Source: Undaria pinnatifida
Taxonomy: Eukaryota > Sar > Phaeophyceae > Laminariales > Alariaceae
DNA: 64,000 nt
NCBI GenBank assembly: GCA_012845835.1
Contig: JABAKD010000016.1
Span: 25,224,553 to 25,288,552 of the forward strand
Reading direction: 5' to 3'
Below the pieces are notes generated by a model. The model searched no databases and had not been told where the DNA came from. It saw only the letters and a program-made list of their open reading frames with translations. Positions 13,601 to 23,361 of the stretch are shown here, one piece after another (position 1 is the first letter of the stretch; the number at the start of each line of letters is the position of its first letter). A program made the translations under genes and the position numbers.

Positions 13601-16600
13601 CTTACCTGAGCATGTGTCGTCCTCTCTGCAGCACAGTTGACCCGTGCACTGGGAAGATCGGAGGCACCCTAAACCATACGTGGGGTATGTTGATAGGAAT
13701 GCGTGGCGACGGTCAAGCAGTTCATGAGGAAAATGTTAGAATATCATTTACCGACAAGCAACGGCATAGATTCAATGTGAAAGACTCAAGCTGAAATGGA
13801 AATGTCTCTAGCGCCGACCGTGTCGTCACCAGCAGCCCGCACACGAATCTTACTGCCTCGTCGACTATATCATAGTTACTGAGGGACTGACTCACCACAT
13901 AGTCCAGTGTTGGCGTCGTAACGAGAAGTGTTGCATTCGCATGCGTCATCGGCCTCTAACCCGCCTTCTACGGACCCTTCGTCCCGGCCTGGTATCGAGG
14001 CAGCGACAGGCACACATGCGACGTGTTAACACGCATCTTTTTTGGCAAAAAGAAAATTGCGTATTGCAGTGGGTGGAATCGTTGCGTGCTGTTGGTGTCG
14101 GGTACGTTAACGTCTCTCAAAATATGCGACCCGTCAATCGTGCCAAGGGTCCAAGGCGACTCTCTAAAACAAGCAATGACTCTATTCCGTACTCACTTGA
14201 GCATTGACCATCATCCATGCAGCAGGTGTCGCCCGCACAGTCACTGTCGTCTAGGCATGCTGCATTATTGGGAAGACAAAAATTTCACAGAAATGCAACA
14301 AAGAGCAGCGGTGAACCAGGGTATGCATTCCGACATACCTTTATATACACAAAGCGTTCACTGGCTGGCAGATGTGAGTAAAATATGTGCACGACGACCA
14401 CGCCAGGTACAGCTTCGAAACTGCACATGCGCCACATTCGGACTTCACCGCCTAGTCAAAATCTTCTTAGTTCAAACGGTGAAATCAGGATGCATAGACT
14501 GAAGCACAGCTAAAACGCGTAATTTACGAACAATTCAACTTGTTACTTTTCGTGTCGACCAACAGCGACATGTGCAATGCACAGAACTACCACACATCCC
14601 ACGAACTGGATGCGTCATGAAGTATCTACGGACGGCGTGGACCCTGAAGACATCTAGCTCACCACACGTGGTCAAGTCGACACCCAAACCTCCGCTGACG
14701 CATTCGCAGCCGTCTGAGGCTGCATCTCCGGCGGCGACAGATCCCTCATCGCTCTCTATACGCAAAAAAAGAGTAGTATATCAGACAACAGCGCAACACG
14801 CGTGTGGTCGCAATAGGGCAGTAGCATATTAGCATACAAGTCGCGCCATACAAAGCACTGCTCTAGGCGTGTAGGCTGAACGGGCCATTAATTAAATGAC
14901 TGCAACGACGTGATCACGCCAATCACGCAAATCTTCATTGCTCCCTTGTTGACGCATATTTATCAACGATAAACAGCACGCCTACATCGGGAATCTGGTG
15001 GTGACGTACACACGTGTAACCACCTGCGGCCATAAAGCGATCTGTCTGTGGAACCGAGTTCATCACCATGCTTGAATCTTTAGGGCCGCGTTGACACGAC
15101 GCAGACCTGACATATTTTCTTCAAAAGCAAAGCTTACCTGAGCATAAGTCGGTGTCCATGCAGCAAAGATTTCCTGGGCATTGGCTGTCCCTGTGGCACC
15201 CTTTTTATGGGCGTGAGGACAGATAGACACAGCGACAACCCCGCAGCCCAGGGACGGGAGCTTTTCATGTCAGTCCACCCCAAGCTGTGGCTCGGGTGGT
15301 GGTGGTGGAGGTTATGGCTTTTGTGTTCAGTACCCACAAGCTCATCTTGCGCAGCTCTCATCTCATCAATGATCGCTATTACGGGTGAATATCTGACGCT
15401 GCCCGTGATGTACGCCTGATCAGCGTCAAGACTCTATTTATTGAGTGTCATGCGTGGCACAATGCGTCACGAAGATGCAGCCCTACTTACTATATATGCC
15501 TCATCAACCAAATTTTAGGAAAATACCAAACGAGGGCTGGAGCACACAAAAACGGCCCGCCCCTACTTTATCGCAAGTGCCAGAAACGTTCAAAAGTGCG
15601 TTAGCCTGAACCGGACACATCTACGTGTAGATTTCATCAAGACTGCATGCTGCGTTTGCGGTCAAGTTCTATGCATGACGAATTGCGTGAGTCGGTCAAG
15701 AGTTTTGTGTATGCTATATGCGCTTTGGTCTTCAGTATGCGGTATACTATGCGGAGCAGGCTGGGCTGTACTACACTGTCACCACCTGCCGGCATACCCC
15801 GCTCGCGTTGAGATATTAAAAAACAGTTATAGGCTACATTCTACGACGTGTACAACATGGAAGAGTTATATCTGTTTTTTGTGTTTTTTTGCATGTATCT
15901 CTTTGGTGTCTACGTGTGACATACATCAAAGTATTGGCATAGACAATGGATTGTTGTACGTTATTTTGATTTGGTCATACGAAAGAAAAAAGCCAAAAGA
16001 AACAAACGTATGACAGGGGCAGACTGGAAGGTGTGCTTTAAACAAGCTCTGGCAGCAGCCGACTACAGTGTTGCTTGCACAAACTTCCACACGAGACACA
16101 CTGCCGTGAGGTCTTGTCAACAAGTACCCGCGACCTTTGGGTGATTGCCTTGAATTGCCGGGTGTTCTCTCAGAGTACCTTCGGCATCAGCCCGGGTTGA
16201 TTGAAACACCACATTAACTATGAAAAGACGACCAAGTCCACCAATAAATCAACAAAGCGCCTACTTGCGTACAGTAGCGTTGCAGATAGACTCACCACAC
16301 AGCTGAAACTCGGCATCGTAAACCGGGTTGACGCATTCGCATTCGTCGATGGCGGACTCTCCGCCGTTCACTGACCCAACGTTGGACGCTGGCACCGAGA
16401 GGAAACATAGCACATTTGCACGAGAAAATAATCTTACACATTTTCGAGAAAAAGGAGATCATGCAAGTCTTTCAATGAGTCAAACAATGTGTGAAACACG
16501 TCGCGTACAAAGTGAACAATGTGGAGTCGTTTGGAATATACCATTCCGCAGGTGCACTCTTGTACCACTCATCATCGACATAGGCTCAGATCCCTACTCA

Positions 16601-18769
16601 CTTGAGCATAGACTGTTGACCATGCAGCAGAGCTCGCCAGGGCAGTCGTCGTCAGTGTCACACGCTACGCACAAAGAGAAACCGGCATCGGACAAGAAAA
16701 GTCAGCTTCGGGGAACGGGAGCACAAAACAAAGCACTGTACATCCTTTCTTCAAGGGGTTGCAGTCAAGTGAGAAGGGAATCATTTCATGACGATTGCAT
16801 CAAGAGAGCTTCAAACAAGCTTGGCGGCTACTTGTATCATGGGGGTTCGACAAGCGTCGCAGTCTGGCGGTCCGGCGGGTGTAAATACCTCATACTCCAC
16901 TAACTGCCTGGTGCATTAGATGCGACAGTACAATCTGTTGGTGTGGATGAGATTCGGGTGCGCGCCGTGGGGGCTGCATTACCAAACATAACAAAAGGGG
17001 TTAAAATGTCTCGGAGTGGTAGCTGGCTCGTCCCGTGCGTAGACGGTTAATTCGATCAGAACACACATTTCGAGGACATGGATTTTCCGACGTTGTGTTC
17101 CCTAGACAGTATTCATGCATTGTGCTTTGACACAACCCATCAATTATGAAAGAGACGACTAGGTCGACCGATACATCACCGAAGCGCCTAATTGCGTATA
17201 ATCACGTTGCGGATGGACTCACCACACAGCTGAACGTCAGCATCGTAAGCCAGGTTGACGCATTCGCAAACGTCGTTGGCGAACGCTCCGCCTTCCACTG
17301 ACCTAGAGTCTAAAGCTAGCATCGAGAGAGAACAAAGCACATGGACGTCAAACATTGTTTCCGCCATGAGAAAAAAGAGAGAATGCAAGTCTTTCAATGG
17401 GTCGAACAATGTGTATACACGTCGCGTACCAAGTGAACAATGTGGAGTCGTTTCGAGTATACCATTCCACAGGTGCACTCTTGTCATCATTGCCATAGGC
17501 TCAGCAACCTACTCACATGAGCATAGACCGTTGACCATGCAGCAGAGGTTGTCATCGCAGGTATCATCAGTGCCACAAGCTACGCACAAAGAGGAAGGGC
17601 AACAGACAGGGATAGTCAGCGGTGGGAAACGCGGGAACGAAACAAAGCACCATACACCATTGAAAGGCTCGAAGCTAGGTCGAAAAAGCGTCACTTCATG
17701 ATGACTGTCTTCGAAACGATTTCAAACATAAAAATATTCACGAAATGTAGGCATAATGCGAACGTGTGGCAGTGAACACATCAGAGCCCTTGGTGGCTTC
17801 TTTGTATAGTGGGTATGCTATGGGGCGTGGCAGTCTGGCAGGTATGGTATGTATAACTACCGCAAACTAAAAAACTGCCTGTTGCATTAAATGCGACGGT
17901 AAAATATGTTGGTGTGGATGGGGATTCGGGTGTACGCCGTGTGGGTTACATTTACCAAACTAAAAAATGACGGAATGGCTCGGAGTGGTAGTTGGCTCTT
18001 CCCATTCGTAGACGGCAATTCGATCGCCACAAACGTTTCGAGGACATAGGCTTTCCGACATTGTGTTCGCTCATTAGCGTTCTAGCGTTGCGTTTATTAA
18101 ACGGCTACGGAAACTCAACGTCAAACATAATATACATAAATATATATACATATGTAGTCTATATATTATTATTAAAGAGAAATAGCTTACTCAAAACATC
18201 ATACCGGGAATCGATCTTCCACAAGGTGGTCGTGGTATTACGGGTGGAGATACTGCATGGACGGATGTTCAATTTACATTTTTTTTGTAAGGGAAGCTTG
18301 TATCGGCAGGCGAACTGACGTGTATTTATACTCCTTGGAATGCGAGGCCTACTCGCCGAGGCAGTCGCTGTTACTGTTGTGTTATACCATGCGACCCGGG
18401 TGTGACGAAAATGATACTGCACGCATTAACGAGGCGTATTTAGATTAAGTTGACGACATTGAGGAATGGCTCACTCGTGTATTCAGGTGGATCATGTGAC
18501 ATCTCGAGGTACAGCTTCTCCATTAATCTGTGGGTGTGTCGAGCCCGCGGCTGAAAGATACATGTTTGGTGTTGGTTTTCCTACTTGTTGTATGGCAAAG
18601 CGGCGAGCCCCGAGACATGAACGGTAGCGTCATTAATGCCGCGCAAACAAAAGAAGAATGTCTTTCGCCGGTGTTGGTACGGACCTTCTCCTGCTCCTTG
18701 GGCCCAGACTGTGGGTAGCATGACGAGAACGCCAAAGCTAAACAGACCTATAAGACGTTGGACGCGCAT
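595..18769 (-). CDS. Multi-exon gene: secreted cysteine-rich repeat protein with C-terminal GDPHM/root-cap-like domain
   Basis: I assembled this model by hand from splice signals. Exons in transcript order are: 18769-18681, 18527-18475, 17579-17517, 17315-17223, 16664-16602, 16388-16296, 15200-15138, 14755-14663, 14259-14197, 13988-13896, 13668-13606, 6713-6621, 6178-6116, 5884-5792, 4422-4360, 3319-3227, 2741-2640 and 1649-595. Exon phases agree at every junction and the total is 2391 nt, about 796 residues. The product has a signal peptide, seven 52-residue repeats with eight cysteines each, an eighth variant cysteine module, and a domain starting GDPHM. It is probably an extracellular or cell-wall protein held by disulfides. 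Its function is not known; matrix binding or adhesion is only a guess. The C-terminal domain resembles the root-cap family (PF06830) and is distantly VWD-like. The first two exons and the extreme C-terminus are the least certain parts. Introns carry GTGAGT, GTAAGC or similar donors. Confidence 0.75.
2640..2741 (-). CDS. Exon A8: longer variant cysteine module
   Basis: 102 nt, phase 1-1, donor GTAAGA, acceptor GCCACAG. It starts like an A module (CTDDNQCNLAADEICC) but continues PDKSQCEVPVDAAARACG. It therefore appears to replace a final A+B pair in one exon, and it links the repeat array to the GDPHM domain. Confidence 0.72.
3227..3319 (-). CDS. Exon B7: CEC-type cysteine module
   Basis: 93 nt, phase 1-1, donor GTGAGC, acceptor TGTGCAG. 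It contains SDEETVSPGDVALDA and CECVSLSYDAENQVCG. Confidence 0.77.
4360..4422 (-). CDS. Exon A7: CC-type cysteine module
   Basis: 63 nt, phase 1-1, donor GTAAGC, acceptor GCTAAG. It encodes CNRSDHCTGDTCCMANLACS. Confidence 0.76.
5792..5884 (-). CDS. Exon B6: CEC-type cysteine module
   Basis: 93 nt, phase 1-1, donor GTGAGA, acceptor ATCAG. It contains QDEGSVQGGARADDV and CECNTGRYDEDSELCG. Confidence 0.78.
6116..6178 (-). CDS. Exon A6: CC-type cysteine module
   Basis: 63 nt, phase 1-1, donor GTGAGT, acceptor GACAG. It encodes CEDDDACEGNTCCMADGTCS. Confidence 0.78.
6621..6713 (-). CDS. Exon B5: CEC-type cysteine module
   Basis: 93 nt, phase 1-1, donor GTGAGT, acceptor ACGTAG. It contains ADEESLLFGETATDS and CECVSGILASDGETCG. 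The GSVxGG motif is degenerate here (SLLFGE). Confidence 0.75.
6880..7030. repeat. Degenerate GGGTACGGGTATG-type tandem repeat
   Basis: Several copies of a roughly 40-bp unit containing TTCCGGGTACG...TATG and ACAACTT/CACAAG. Related arrays lie at 11990-12310 and 29180-29340, and the motif resembles the subterminal repeats of the hAT-like element near 62.4-63.6 kb. Confidence 0.45.
7344..7650 (-). repeat. C/G-tract composite repeat, terminal unit
   Basis: Contains the recognisable family core: TGTCAGATTTTGTCCCC, AACGGGTTTTATAGTTTCC, CACACAGCTTGCAAAGATG and CGATCTCACAGCT before an AT-rich end. Here the homopolymer tracts are missing. Confidence 0.75.
7794..8062. mobile_element. MITE copy 1: 269-bp inverted-repeat element
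   Basis: Begins GACCCAGGCTACGGTAGG and ends with the inverted CCTACCGTAGCCTTGGTC. A second inverted repeat (CACTCGCGCGAG / CTCGTGCGAGTG) lies inside. It is flanked by TAAA on both sides (7790-7793 and 8063-8066), a 4-bp target duplication. It has no coding capacity. Confidence 0.8.
8390..9900 (-). repeat. C/G-tract composite repeat, long copy with tandem internal units
   Basis: Two to three units of about 290-310 bp (8650-8940, 8940-9230) each contain GATCTCACAGCCGAAGTG, a poly-C tract, CCACCAAATATC, CATCCATGCCGCTGTG and another poly-C tract. Further units around 9330-9640 carry ATCCTTTCGAGGGG-type cores on the minus strand, and the terminal unit ends near 9900. Poly-C runs reach well over 20 bases. 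Confidence 0.8.
9946..10052 (-). repeat. C/G-tract repeat, terminal fragment
   Basis: Near-exact partial repeat of the preceding end (CTCGTAATGCGCGC to CTCACAGCTGGAGTG), separated from it by AT-rich sequence. Confidence 0.75.
10055..10640 (+). repeat. C/G-tract composite repeat, opposite orientation
   Basis: Starts AGCTGTGAGATCAAATATTT, continues through GATATAGGTCGGCGACTCCC and on to G-rich tracts ending near GGGGACGGGGG. With the copies at 8390-10052 it forms a large inverted arrangement centred near 10050. Confidence 0.75.
11236..11400 (-). repeat. C/G-tract repeat end with two small tandem duplications
   Basis: ATCACACACAGCTTGCAAAG occurs twice in a row, then the element end. Just after it, TAACACAGATCATACCATGT also occurs twice (about 11356-11402). 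Confidence 0.6.
11990..12310. repeat. Degenerate tandem repeat, CCGGGTACGGGTA type
   Basis: Four or more degenerate units of about 42 bp (TTCCGGGTA...ATG..CTTACACAACTTACAGAAG). Likely subterminal sequence of a decayed DNA transposon related to the element at 62392-63644. Confidence 0.45.
12788..13209 (-). mobile_element. (GTT)n-headed SINE-like element, full length
   Basis: Read on the minus strand: a (GTT)n head, CTCACGTTAACTCGCATGA, CAGGCTCCAGTCGCTCTGG, then GATGTGCCAGGTCC, CGCCACCCAAGGAAGACTAC, CGTACGACAGG-like sequence and a purine-rich GAAAA tail. It shares order and content with 54874-55345. Confidence 0.65.
13606..13668 (-). CDS. Exon A5: CC-type cysteine module
   Basis: 63 nt, phase 1-1, donor GTAAGC, acceptor GTTTAG. 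It encodes CLRSSQCTGQLCCREDDTCS. Methionine after CC is replaced by arginine. It is followed by the 6.9-kb repeat-filled intron. Confidence 0.72.
13896..13988 (-). CDS. Exon B4: CEC-type cysteine module
   Basis: 93 nt, phase 1-1, donor GTGAGT, acceptor ACCAG. It contains RDEGSVEGGLEADDA and CECNTSRYDANTGLCG. The tail resembles B6 (CECNTGRYD). Confidence 0.78.
14197..14259 (-). CDS. Exon A4: CC-type cysteine module
   Basis: 63 nt, phase 1-1, donor GTGAGT, acceptor ATGCAG. It encodes CLDDSDCAGDTCCMDDGQCS, close to the A-module consensus. Confidence 0.78.
14663..14755 (-). CDS. Exon B3: CEC-type cysteine module
   Basis: 93 nt, phase 1-1, donor GTGAGC, acceptor GTATAG. It contains SDEGSVAAGDAASDG and CECVSGGLGVDLTTCG. 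The usual YDA motif is replaced by LGV. Confidence 0.75.
15138..15200 (-). CDS. Exon A3: CC-type cysteine module
   Basis: 63 nt, phase 1-1, donor GTAAGC. It encodes CHRDSQCPGNLCCMDTDLCS. The acceptor (AAAAAG) lacks a pyrimidine tract, but the 63-nt length and phase match the other A exons exactly. Confidence 0.7.
16296..16388 (-). CDS. Exon B2: CEC-type cysteine module
   Basis: 93 nt, phase 1-1, donor GTGAGT, acceptor GCCAG. It contains VGSVNGGESA and CECVNPVYDAEFQLCG and is the paralogue of B1. Confidence 0.78.
16602..16664 (-). CDS. Exon A2: CC-type cysteine module
   Basis: 63 nt, phase 1-1, donor GTGAGT, acceptor GCGTAG. It encodes CDTDDDCPGELCCMVNSLCS. It is very close to A1 at both protein and flanking intron level, as expected from the tandem duplication. 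Confidence 0.78.
17223..17315 (-). CDS. Exon B1: CEC-type cysteine module
   Basis: 93 nt, phase 1-1, donor GTGAGT, acceptor GCTAG. It encodes a GSV-like GG acidic stretch followed by CECVNLAYDADVQLCG. The three cysteines complete the eight-cysteine repeat begun by A1. Confidence 0.78.
17517..17579 (-). CDS. Exon A1: CC-type cysteine module
   Basis: 63 nt, phase 1 to phase 1, donor GTGAGT, acceptor GCGTAG. It encodes CGTDDTCDDNLCCMVNGLCS, with the spacing C-x5-C-x4-CC-x5-C shared by all seven 63-nt A exons. It lies in the upper copy of a tandem genomic duplication. Confidence 0.75.
18475..18527 (-). CDS. Exon 2 (candidate): short linker exon
   Basis: The acceptor is CCCACAG and the donor GTGAGC. 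The exon is 53 nt, entering in phase 2 and leaving in phase 1, which exactly connects exon 1 to module A1. It encodes a short charged linker (EKLYLEMSHDPPEYT) without cysteine. Support is splice sites and phase only. Confidence 0.4.
18681..18769 (-). CDS. Exon 1: start codon and signal peptide
   Basis: This exon opens with ATG and encodes MRVQRLIGLFSFGVLVMLP, then TVWAQG. That is a basic N-terminus, a hydrophobic core and a small-residue cleavage region (around VWA-Q), a textbook secretory signal. I end the exon at GGTCC before GTACCA, in phase 2, because this joins in frame to the next candidate exon. An alternative donor a few bases upstream (GTCCGT, phase 1) is possible. It is the only good signal peptide in the right place upstream of the cysteine modules. 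Confidence 0.55.
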
Positions 18770-19796
18770 GGTGTTGATCTGCCAACAGCGGGTGAGAACG
18801 TTCGGGCAAGCGCAACGCCGGGCCGTGGAAGTGAGGGACGTGTTCTGCTATCATGTTGTTTGATATCTAAGGCGAAGTACGTATCAATTGCGACAGTTTC
18901 GTTAACACTGATGGTCATGTGTATGGGATGTGTTACGTATGTTTGTGTTCTTTGCAAAACACCGCTCTTTCTACCGTCGATATCCATTACATTTTATGCT
19001 CGTCGTGATTGTTTGACTTACGGGACACCAGCTTAGCGGCCTGTTCATCGCTATTTCTAATAATCGACAACCATCTTCTTGAGTGTCCACCCCGATATTA
19101 CTCGTGAAAAAGATGTACAGTGAACAATATTTCGTAGACTTAGACGACATGCCAGACATGTACAACGTAAAACCATGAAGAACATTTACCCGTGTATGTA
19201 TCGCAAGCGACGGACGGGACGTGAAAAGCTGATATCGACATGTATGTAGGTGGTGGACATAGCTAATGCTGAACAGCTTGTACAGCTTGTACAGAGCCTT
19301 TCCTGGTGACATCTTGACAAATATTCGCATTCGTGGTCAGGAAATACAGACTACAAACATTGCCGTCAAACATCCCTGACATACATATCGCGAAAAAATA
19401 CGTTACCTCAGCGATGGATGTAGTGACTCCCTTGCGGATTCCCTGGAATACTCCGCTTTGTCCGTCCCAGGCTTCTGCACAGTAGTGCCAAAAAATGCCA
19501 TCACGTTACGTGCACAATAACAATCGATGTGAGGCTGCATGTTGATGCCGATTCGCGATACCCGCATGTACAACACGTAATTGTTTCCCCCGTTTAGCCC
19601 CATTTTCAAACAGTTATACACCGATGCTTGGTATATTTCTGCTGAGGGAGCTAACTACATAGTGCAGCAGCAGTGCGTTTTATCAAGCGTTCTTGTTGCT
19701 GTTGCCTATGTGTTGTAGACACATATCTTGATTTCCGACCATATCATGGTGCATGATGTGCGTCGATGAACGCAGTGCGAATGTAAAGTCCACCAA
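18770..19796. other. Upstream of the cysteine-repeat gene: no recognised gene
   Basis: No protein family, tRNA or repeat seen. It should hold the promoter and 5' untranslated region of the minus-strand gene, but I cannot point to a specific element. Confidence 0.3.
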
Positions 19797-19800
19797 CGAC

Positions 19801-20069
19801 GACCCAGGCTACGGTAGGGGGGTCCCCTTTTGGGCCTTTTATTTCAGTGGCTAGGGGTCACTCGCGCGAGTAACCCCTTTGTTCCTATGCAATCTTACGT
19901 TTTCTTCATGTTTTACATTGACGAAACCAATCCGCAATGCAAAGGTGATCTTAGCTGCGGCAAACCAAGTTCCTAAACCATCTTCATCCGTAGGGTATAG
20001 AGCTACTCGTGCGAGTGGCTCAAACACACCAGTGAAAATGGGGGTACCCCCCCTACCGTAGCCTTGGTC
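19801..20069. mobile_element. MITE copy 2: 269-bp inverted-repeat element
   Basis: Same length, termini and orientation as the copy at 7794-8062. Flanked by CGAC on both sides (19797-19800 and 20070-20073), again a 4-bp duplication. Different targets with the same duplication length confirm the element ends. Confidence 0.82.
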
Positions 20070-20073
20070 CGAC

Positions 20074-23000
20074 ACAGTAGAGCAGCAGACATTATTATTC
20101 CGGTGCTTCGAATGCCAGTACATCACTCGGTAAGACTACGCCGCAAGAAGGTTGTATAGCCGTGGTGGCCAGGGTGTTTACGGCTGATTTGTGCTCCGGG
20201 CCATAGCTGACAAAAAGCACTCTGTAGCACTGTACACCATGTTCAGCGTAATGAAGCGTGCTCATCAACTGGGGTCACCTTTGGTAGAGAAATGAACAGT
20301 AGCAGTAGTCAAGTGCGGTGTGCCGTCATATAGAGCATACCGTGCACTATTGAAGGTTGCACTTTTAAGTTTTCTTTTAATGGCGGGTCATGCTAGGTGT
20401 TTTACAGTGTACATCACTGAGAAAAGGGTTAGCCAGCGAATTACAGTCGCACTTGGATGTTGTACAATTGGTTGGCCGGGAGGAAGCCGCGCAACTATAT
20501 TGGTATATGTCGTCGTGTACGTTGTGGAAAATGCCATGAGTTGGAGGTCGTGTTCAGAGCGTTGGTACTACTGTTATTTCTGGGAACCGAACATGGTGAT
20601 TACTCGTTTCATCCACGTAGAAAGCGCTAGTTCAAAAGTGTTCCCGCCTTCACCCGCCACTGCTCGATGCATGTGGTCCCAAACGTTGTTGTTTAGTTGT
20701 AGTTGTCGCTTATGAAGCGCGCTACCCTTGCCACTGCAGCTGCTTTCTACAGCCACTACTGCAACTGTCACCACTGCTACTATGCTGCTGCCACTTACTG
20801 CTACACTACTTCTATCGATACTACTGTTGCCGCACTTGTACACTACTTCAACTATTACCACGGCCACTACTACACTACTACTAATTAGTACAACAGCTAG
20901 TACCACACAAATGCATGAATTGGCGAATTATGGAAGTGTAAGAGGTTGATTATTGTGGAGGCGTTGTACCCGTGACAAACTACACCACCAGTACCACTTC
21001 TCCTGCTCATACAACGGCAACAACTGCATGCACGGTGTGCAATGGGTTGTGGACCCGCTAAAAAATGTGGCGTCTGATGGAAAAGCCGAGGTAGTCAAGA
21101 AGTTCCTGCTAATGAGCATGAGGAGCTGGTTTTAATGATCGAGATCCTGCTGCTAAATTGCGACGAGGTTCTTGCCCCCCCTCCTCTTGAACGTTTCATT
21201 AAAGCTGTTATGTGAACACCGCCTTTCCAACAATGCAGTACCCTCCTGCACCACCACGATATTCTTGTTTTCATGTAGGCAACAGGCGCCCCATCCCCAG
21301 CAACCTGACGCCGGCCAAGCCGCGACGGAAATCGGCAGCCCCGACCCCTTCAAGTCGAGGAGACCATGACCCCGTTACGCGTTCACCAGGCGCACATGTT
21401 TTCAGGCAACTACCGCGGTGGCCGAGGAAGTCAACGAAACGTCGCGTGTGTGTGGATAGTTTCCTGCTGAAAGAAACATAGGGGACGTGAACATCGGATG
21501 CGATTTTTTTCCTGTTCCCTATATTCTCGGTCGACGCGGCATACCACGAGAGAGCGGGGAGCATTTGGACGCAAAATACATCTCTGCCGGCACCCTGCTC
21601 GCCGCCGTGAGATATACGGCGCTCGTCATTTGTGTATCGCTGCTGCTGTATATTGCTCCAGCTGCGCACTCGTGCTGCTGTTACTGCCGAGGCTACTGCT
21701 GCAAGTGCTGAGAGGGAGCGATCAAAACAAAGGCGATTCGAAACCGGGCTGGTAGCCGGCTTTTTTTCACGAACAAAACGCAATTTGCAAAGGATAAGTT
21801 TTATCGACTCTAAATTCGTCGAGTTTACAGCTAACGTCGTTGAAAATATCCAAAAAAAGACTCTATTGAATATTTAGTCGAAGAAACCTGTGTGCGGCAA
21901 TGTGTGGTGTTGCAAGTATCCTGATCGTTTCACGGAGAGGGAACGCGATGTTATGCCAAATGAAGCCAGAGCCAAGCGACGTTTACTGCGCCGAGCGCCG
22001 CCACGCACCTCAACAATGTACTCATTGCAGGCTAGCCTGCCCGGCAGCCGAAGTAAGAGGAGAAACACTCGGCCGCCGAAGAGCAACGAGCCGAAACATC
22101 AAAGAATCATCTGAAACATATATGGTATAGTCTATGTACATAAGTACTATACGGATCAATTTCTCTCGTCGGCTTTTATTCGTCTTCTGGCCTGAGGTTT
22201 TTTCGCGTGCTCTCGGGCGCGGAGCACAAAGGGAACCAGCGGGTACACCACAGCTCAAGCGCGGGCCGCGGCCAAGGTCCGTCGGGCATGCTCTGGGTGC
22301 TCACAGCCGCGAACGCTGGCATACAACAAAATAGGGAGACGTTCCGACTGGGCGCAAAATGAAACCGCCTCGCGGCTCATGCAAAACCTGTCCAAAAAAC
22401 TTCGACGAAGCCCTGCACCCGGCATGCTGTTCTCGTAGTGCCGTGTTGCGGTGAACAAGCGGCCAAAAATGGCGAGTGACTTGTACTTCAGTACCTGTAG
22501 ACGTACCGCAGACTCGTTTCATATCGATGACTCGTGCGCATTAACGTACCGCCTTCAGTGCGGCCTTTTAATAGTCAGGCTGTCAGTACAGCAGCACAGC
22601 GGGACTGGCCATTGACTCGGTTTGATGTTTCATCTCCGATTTATACGATTTCACGCGGATTCCGAAAGTCAAAAGGGTCGTGAACTTTCGCAGCTTAGAT
22701 GCCATGCGGAACGTCCGTCACAAACGAAAAATGCATCGGACATGAACCCTGCTTTGGGACAGGCATGATTTTCAAGCCCGTTTTTCCACCTAGACCCTGC
22801 TGTGAGACGCGATGATCCTCGTGACCGTTTCTTTACCTTTTAGTTGCGCTGGTGTTTAGTTGGCTGTTGAGATGCTGTTCTGTGTGTTCTTGTCTCCTGG
22901 TGTGCTGTGTGTGGTTGCTGTGTGCACACAGGCTCGCTGCGTGCTCTATCCTCGGAAACAAAACATTTTCAGGCAATAATAGTTCGTGGAGAATCGCTGC

Positions 23001-23361
23001 GCCGACGTTGCTGGTGTGATCTAGTACACATGGTTGAATTACATACGTACGGTGTGAAGTACACCAAACGGCCTTCTGCAGCTGGGTGGAACGTTGCATC
23101 TATGGCGAGCTGTCTGCTGTGCTGCTGCTATGTTCTTGTGGTTGGAATGTTGCCTTGTGCGTTTGTCCCCTGAATTGCTGTCTTTTCGCTGAAAAATACT
23201 TCGAAACTTGCTTTAAAAAGTGCGCTTCCCACATCTCGTGTAGTGTGCCGTGGTCGCTTCACCTACCGCCGCACCAACATTTGTCACACAATGTTGCCTC
23301 TGAGGGGCACGCCGCCCAACCACGAAAGCGGGATTGTTGCGGCTGCAATTGCAAAAACCTA
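20074..23361. other. Intergenic stretch without a recognised gene
   Basis: Contains a CTA/ACT-rich simple-sequence region at about 20700-20890 and several G+C-rich open frames (for example 21271-21783 minus, 170 codons) with no family resemblance or splice support. Confidence 0.35.
20705..20890. repeat. Imperfect CTA/ACT trinucleotide repeat
   Basis: Low-complexity run of ACTACTACTG, CCACTGCTAC and related triplets. Confidence 0.7.

Larger units (their letters stand above)
6714..13605 (-). other. Large intron between A5 and B5, filled with mobile elements
   Basis: Module order stays perfect across this gap (A5 then B5), so it is read as one intron. It carries C/G-tract composite repeats in both orientations, a MITE copy, a SINE-like copy and GGTACCGG-type tandem repeats. 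I found no further A or B exon in it. Confidence 0.6.
16205..18070. repeat. Tandem genomic duplication (about 0.93 kb x2) carrying module pairs A2-B2 and A1-B1
   Basis: Unit 1 (about 16205-17110) and unit 2 (about 17138-18070) align through exons and introns alike. Both hold CAATGTGGAGTCGTTT, TGGTGTGGATG and GAGGACAT...TTTCCGAC in the same order and spacing. They are diverged by scattered substitutions, so the copying is fairly old but still readable. Confidence 0.75.

Noticed and set aside
21271-21783. 170-codon minus-strand frame
   Set aside because: No recognisable motif, no convincing splice sites and a high G+C background; it could be chance.
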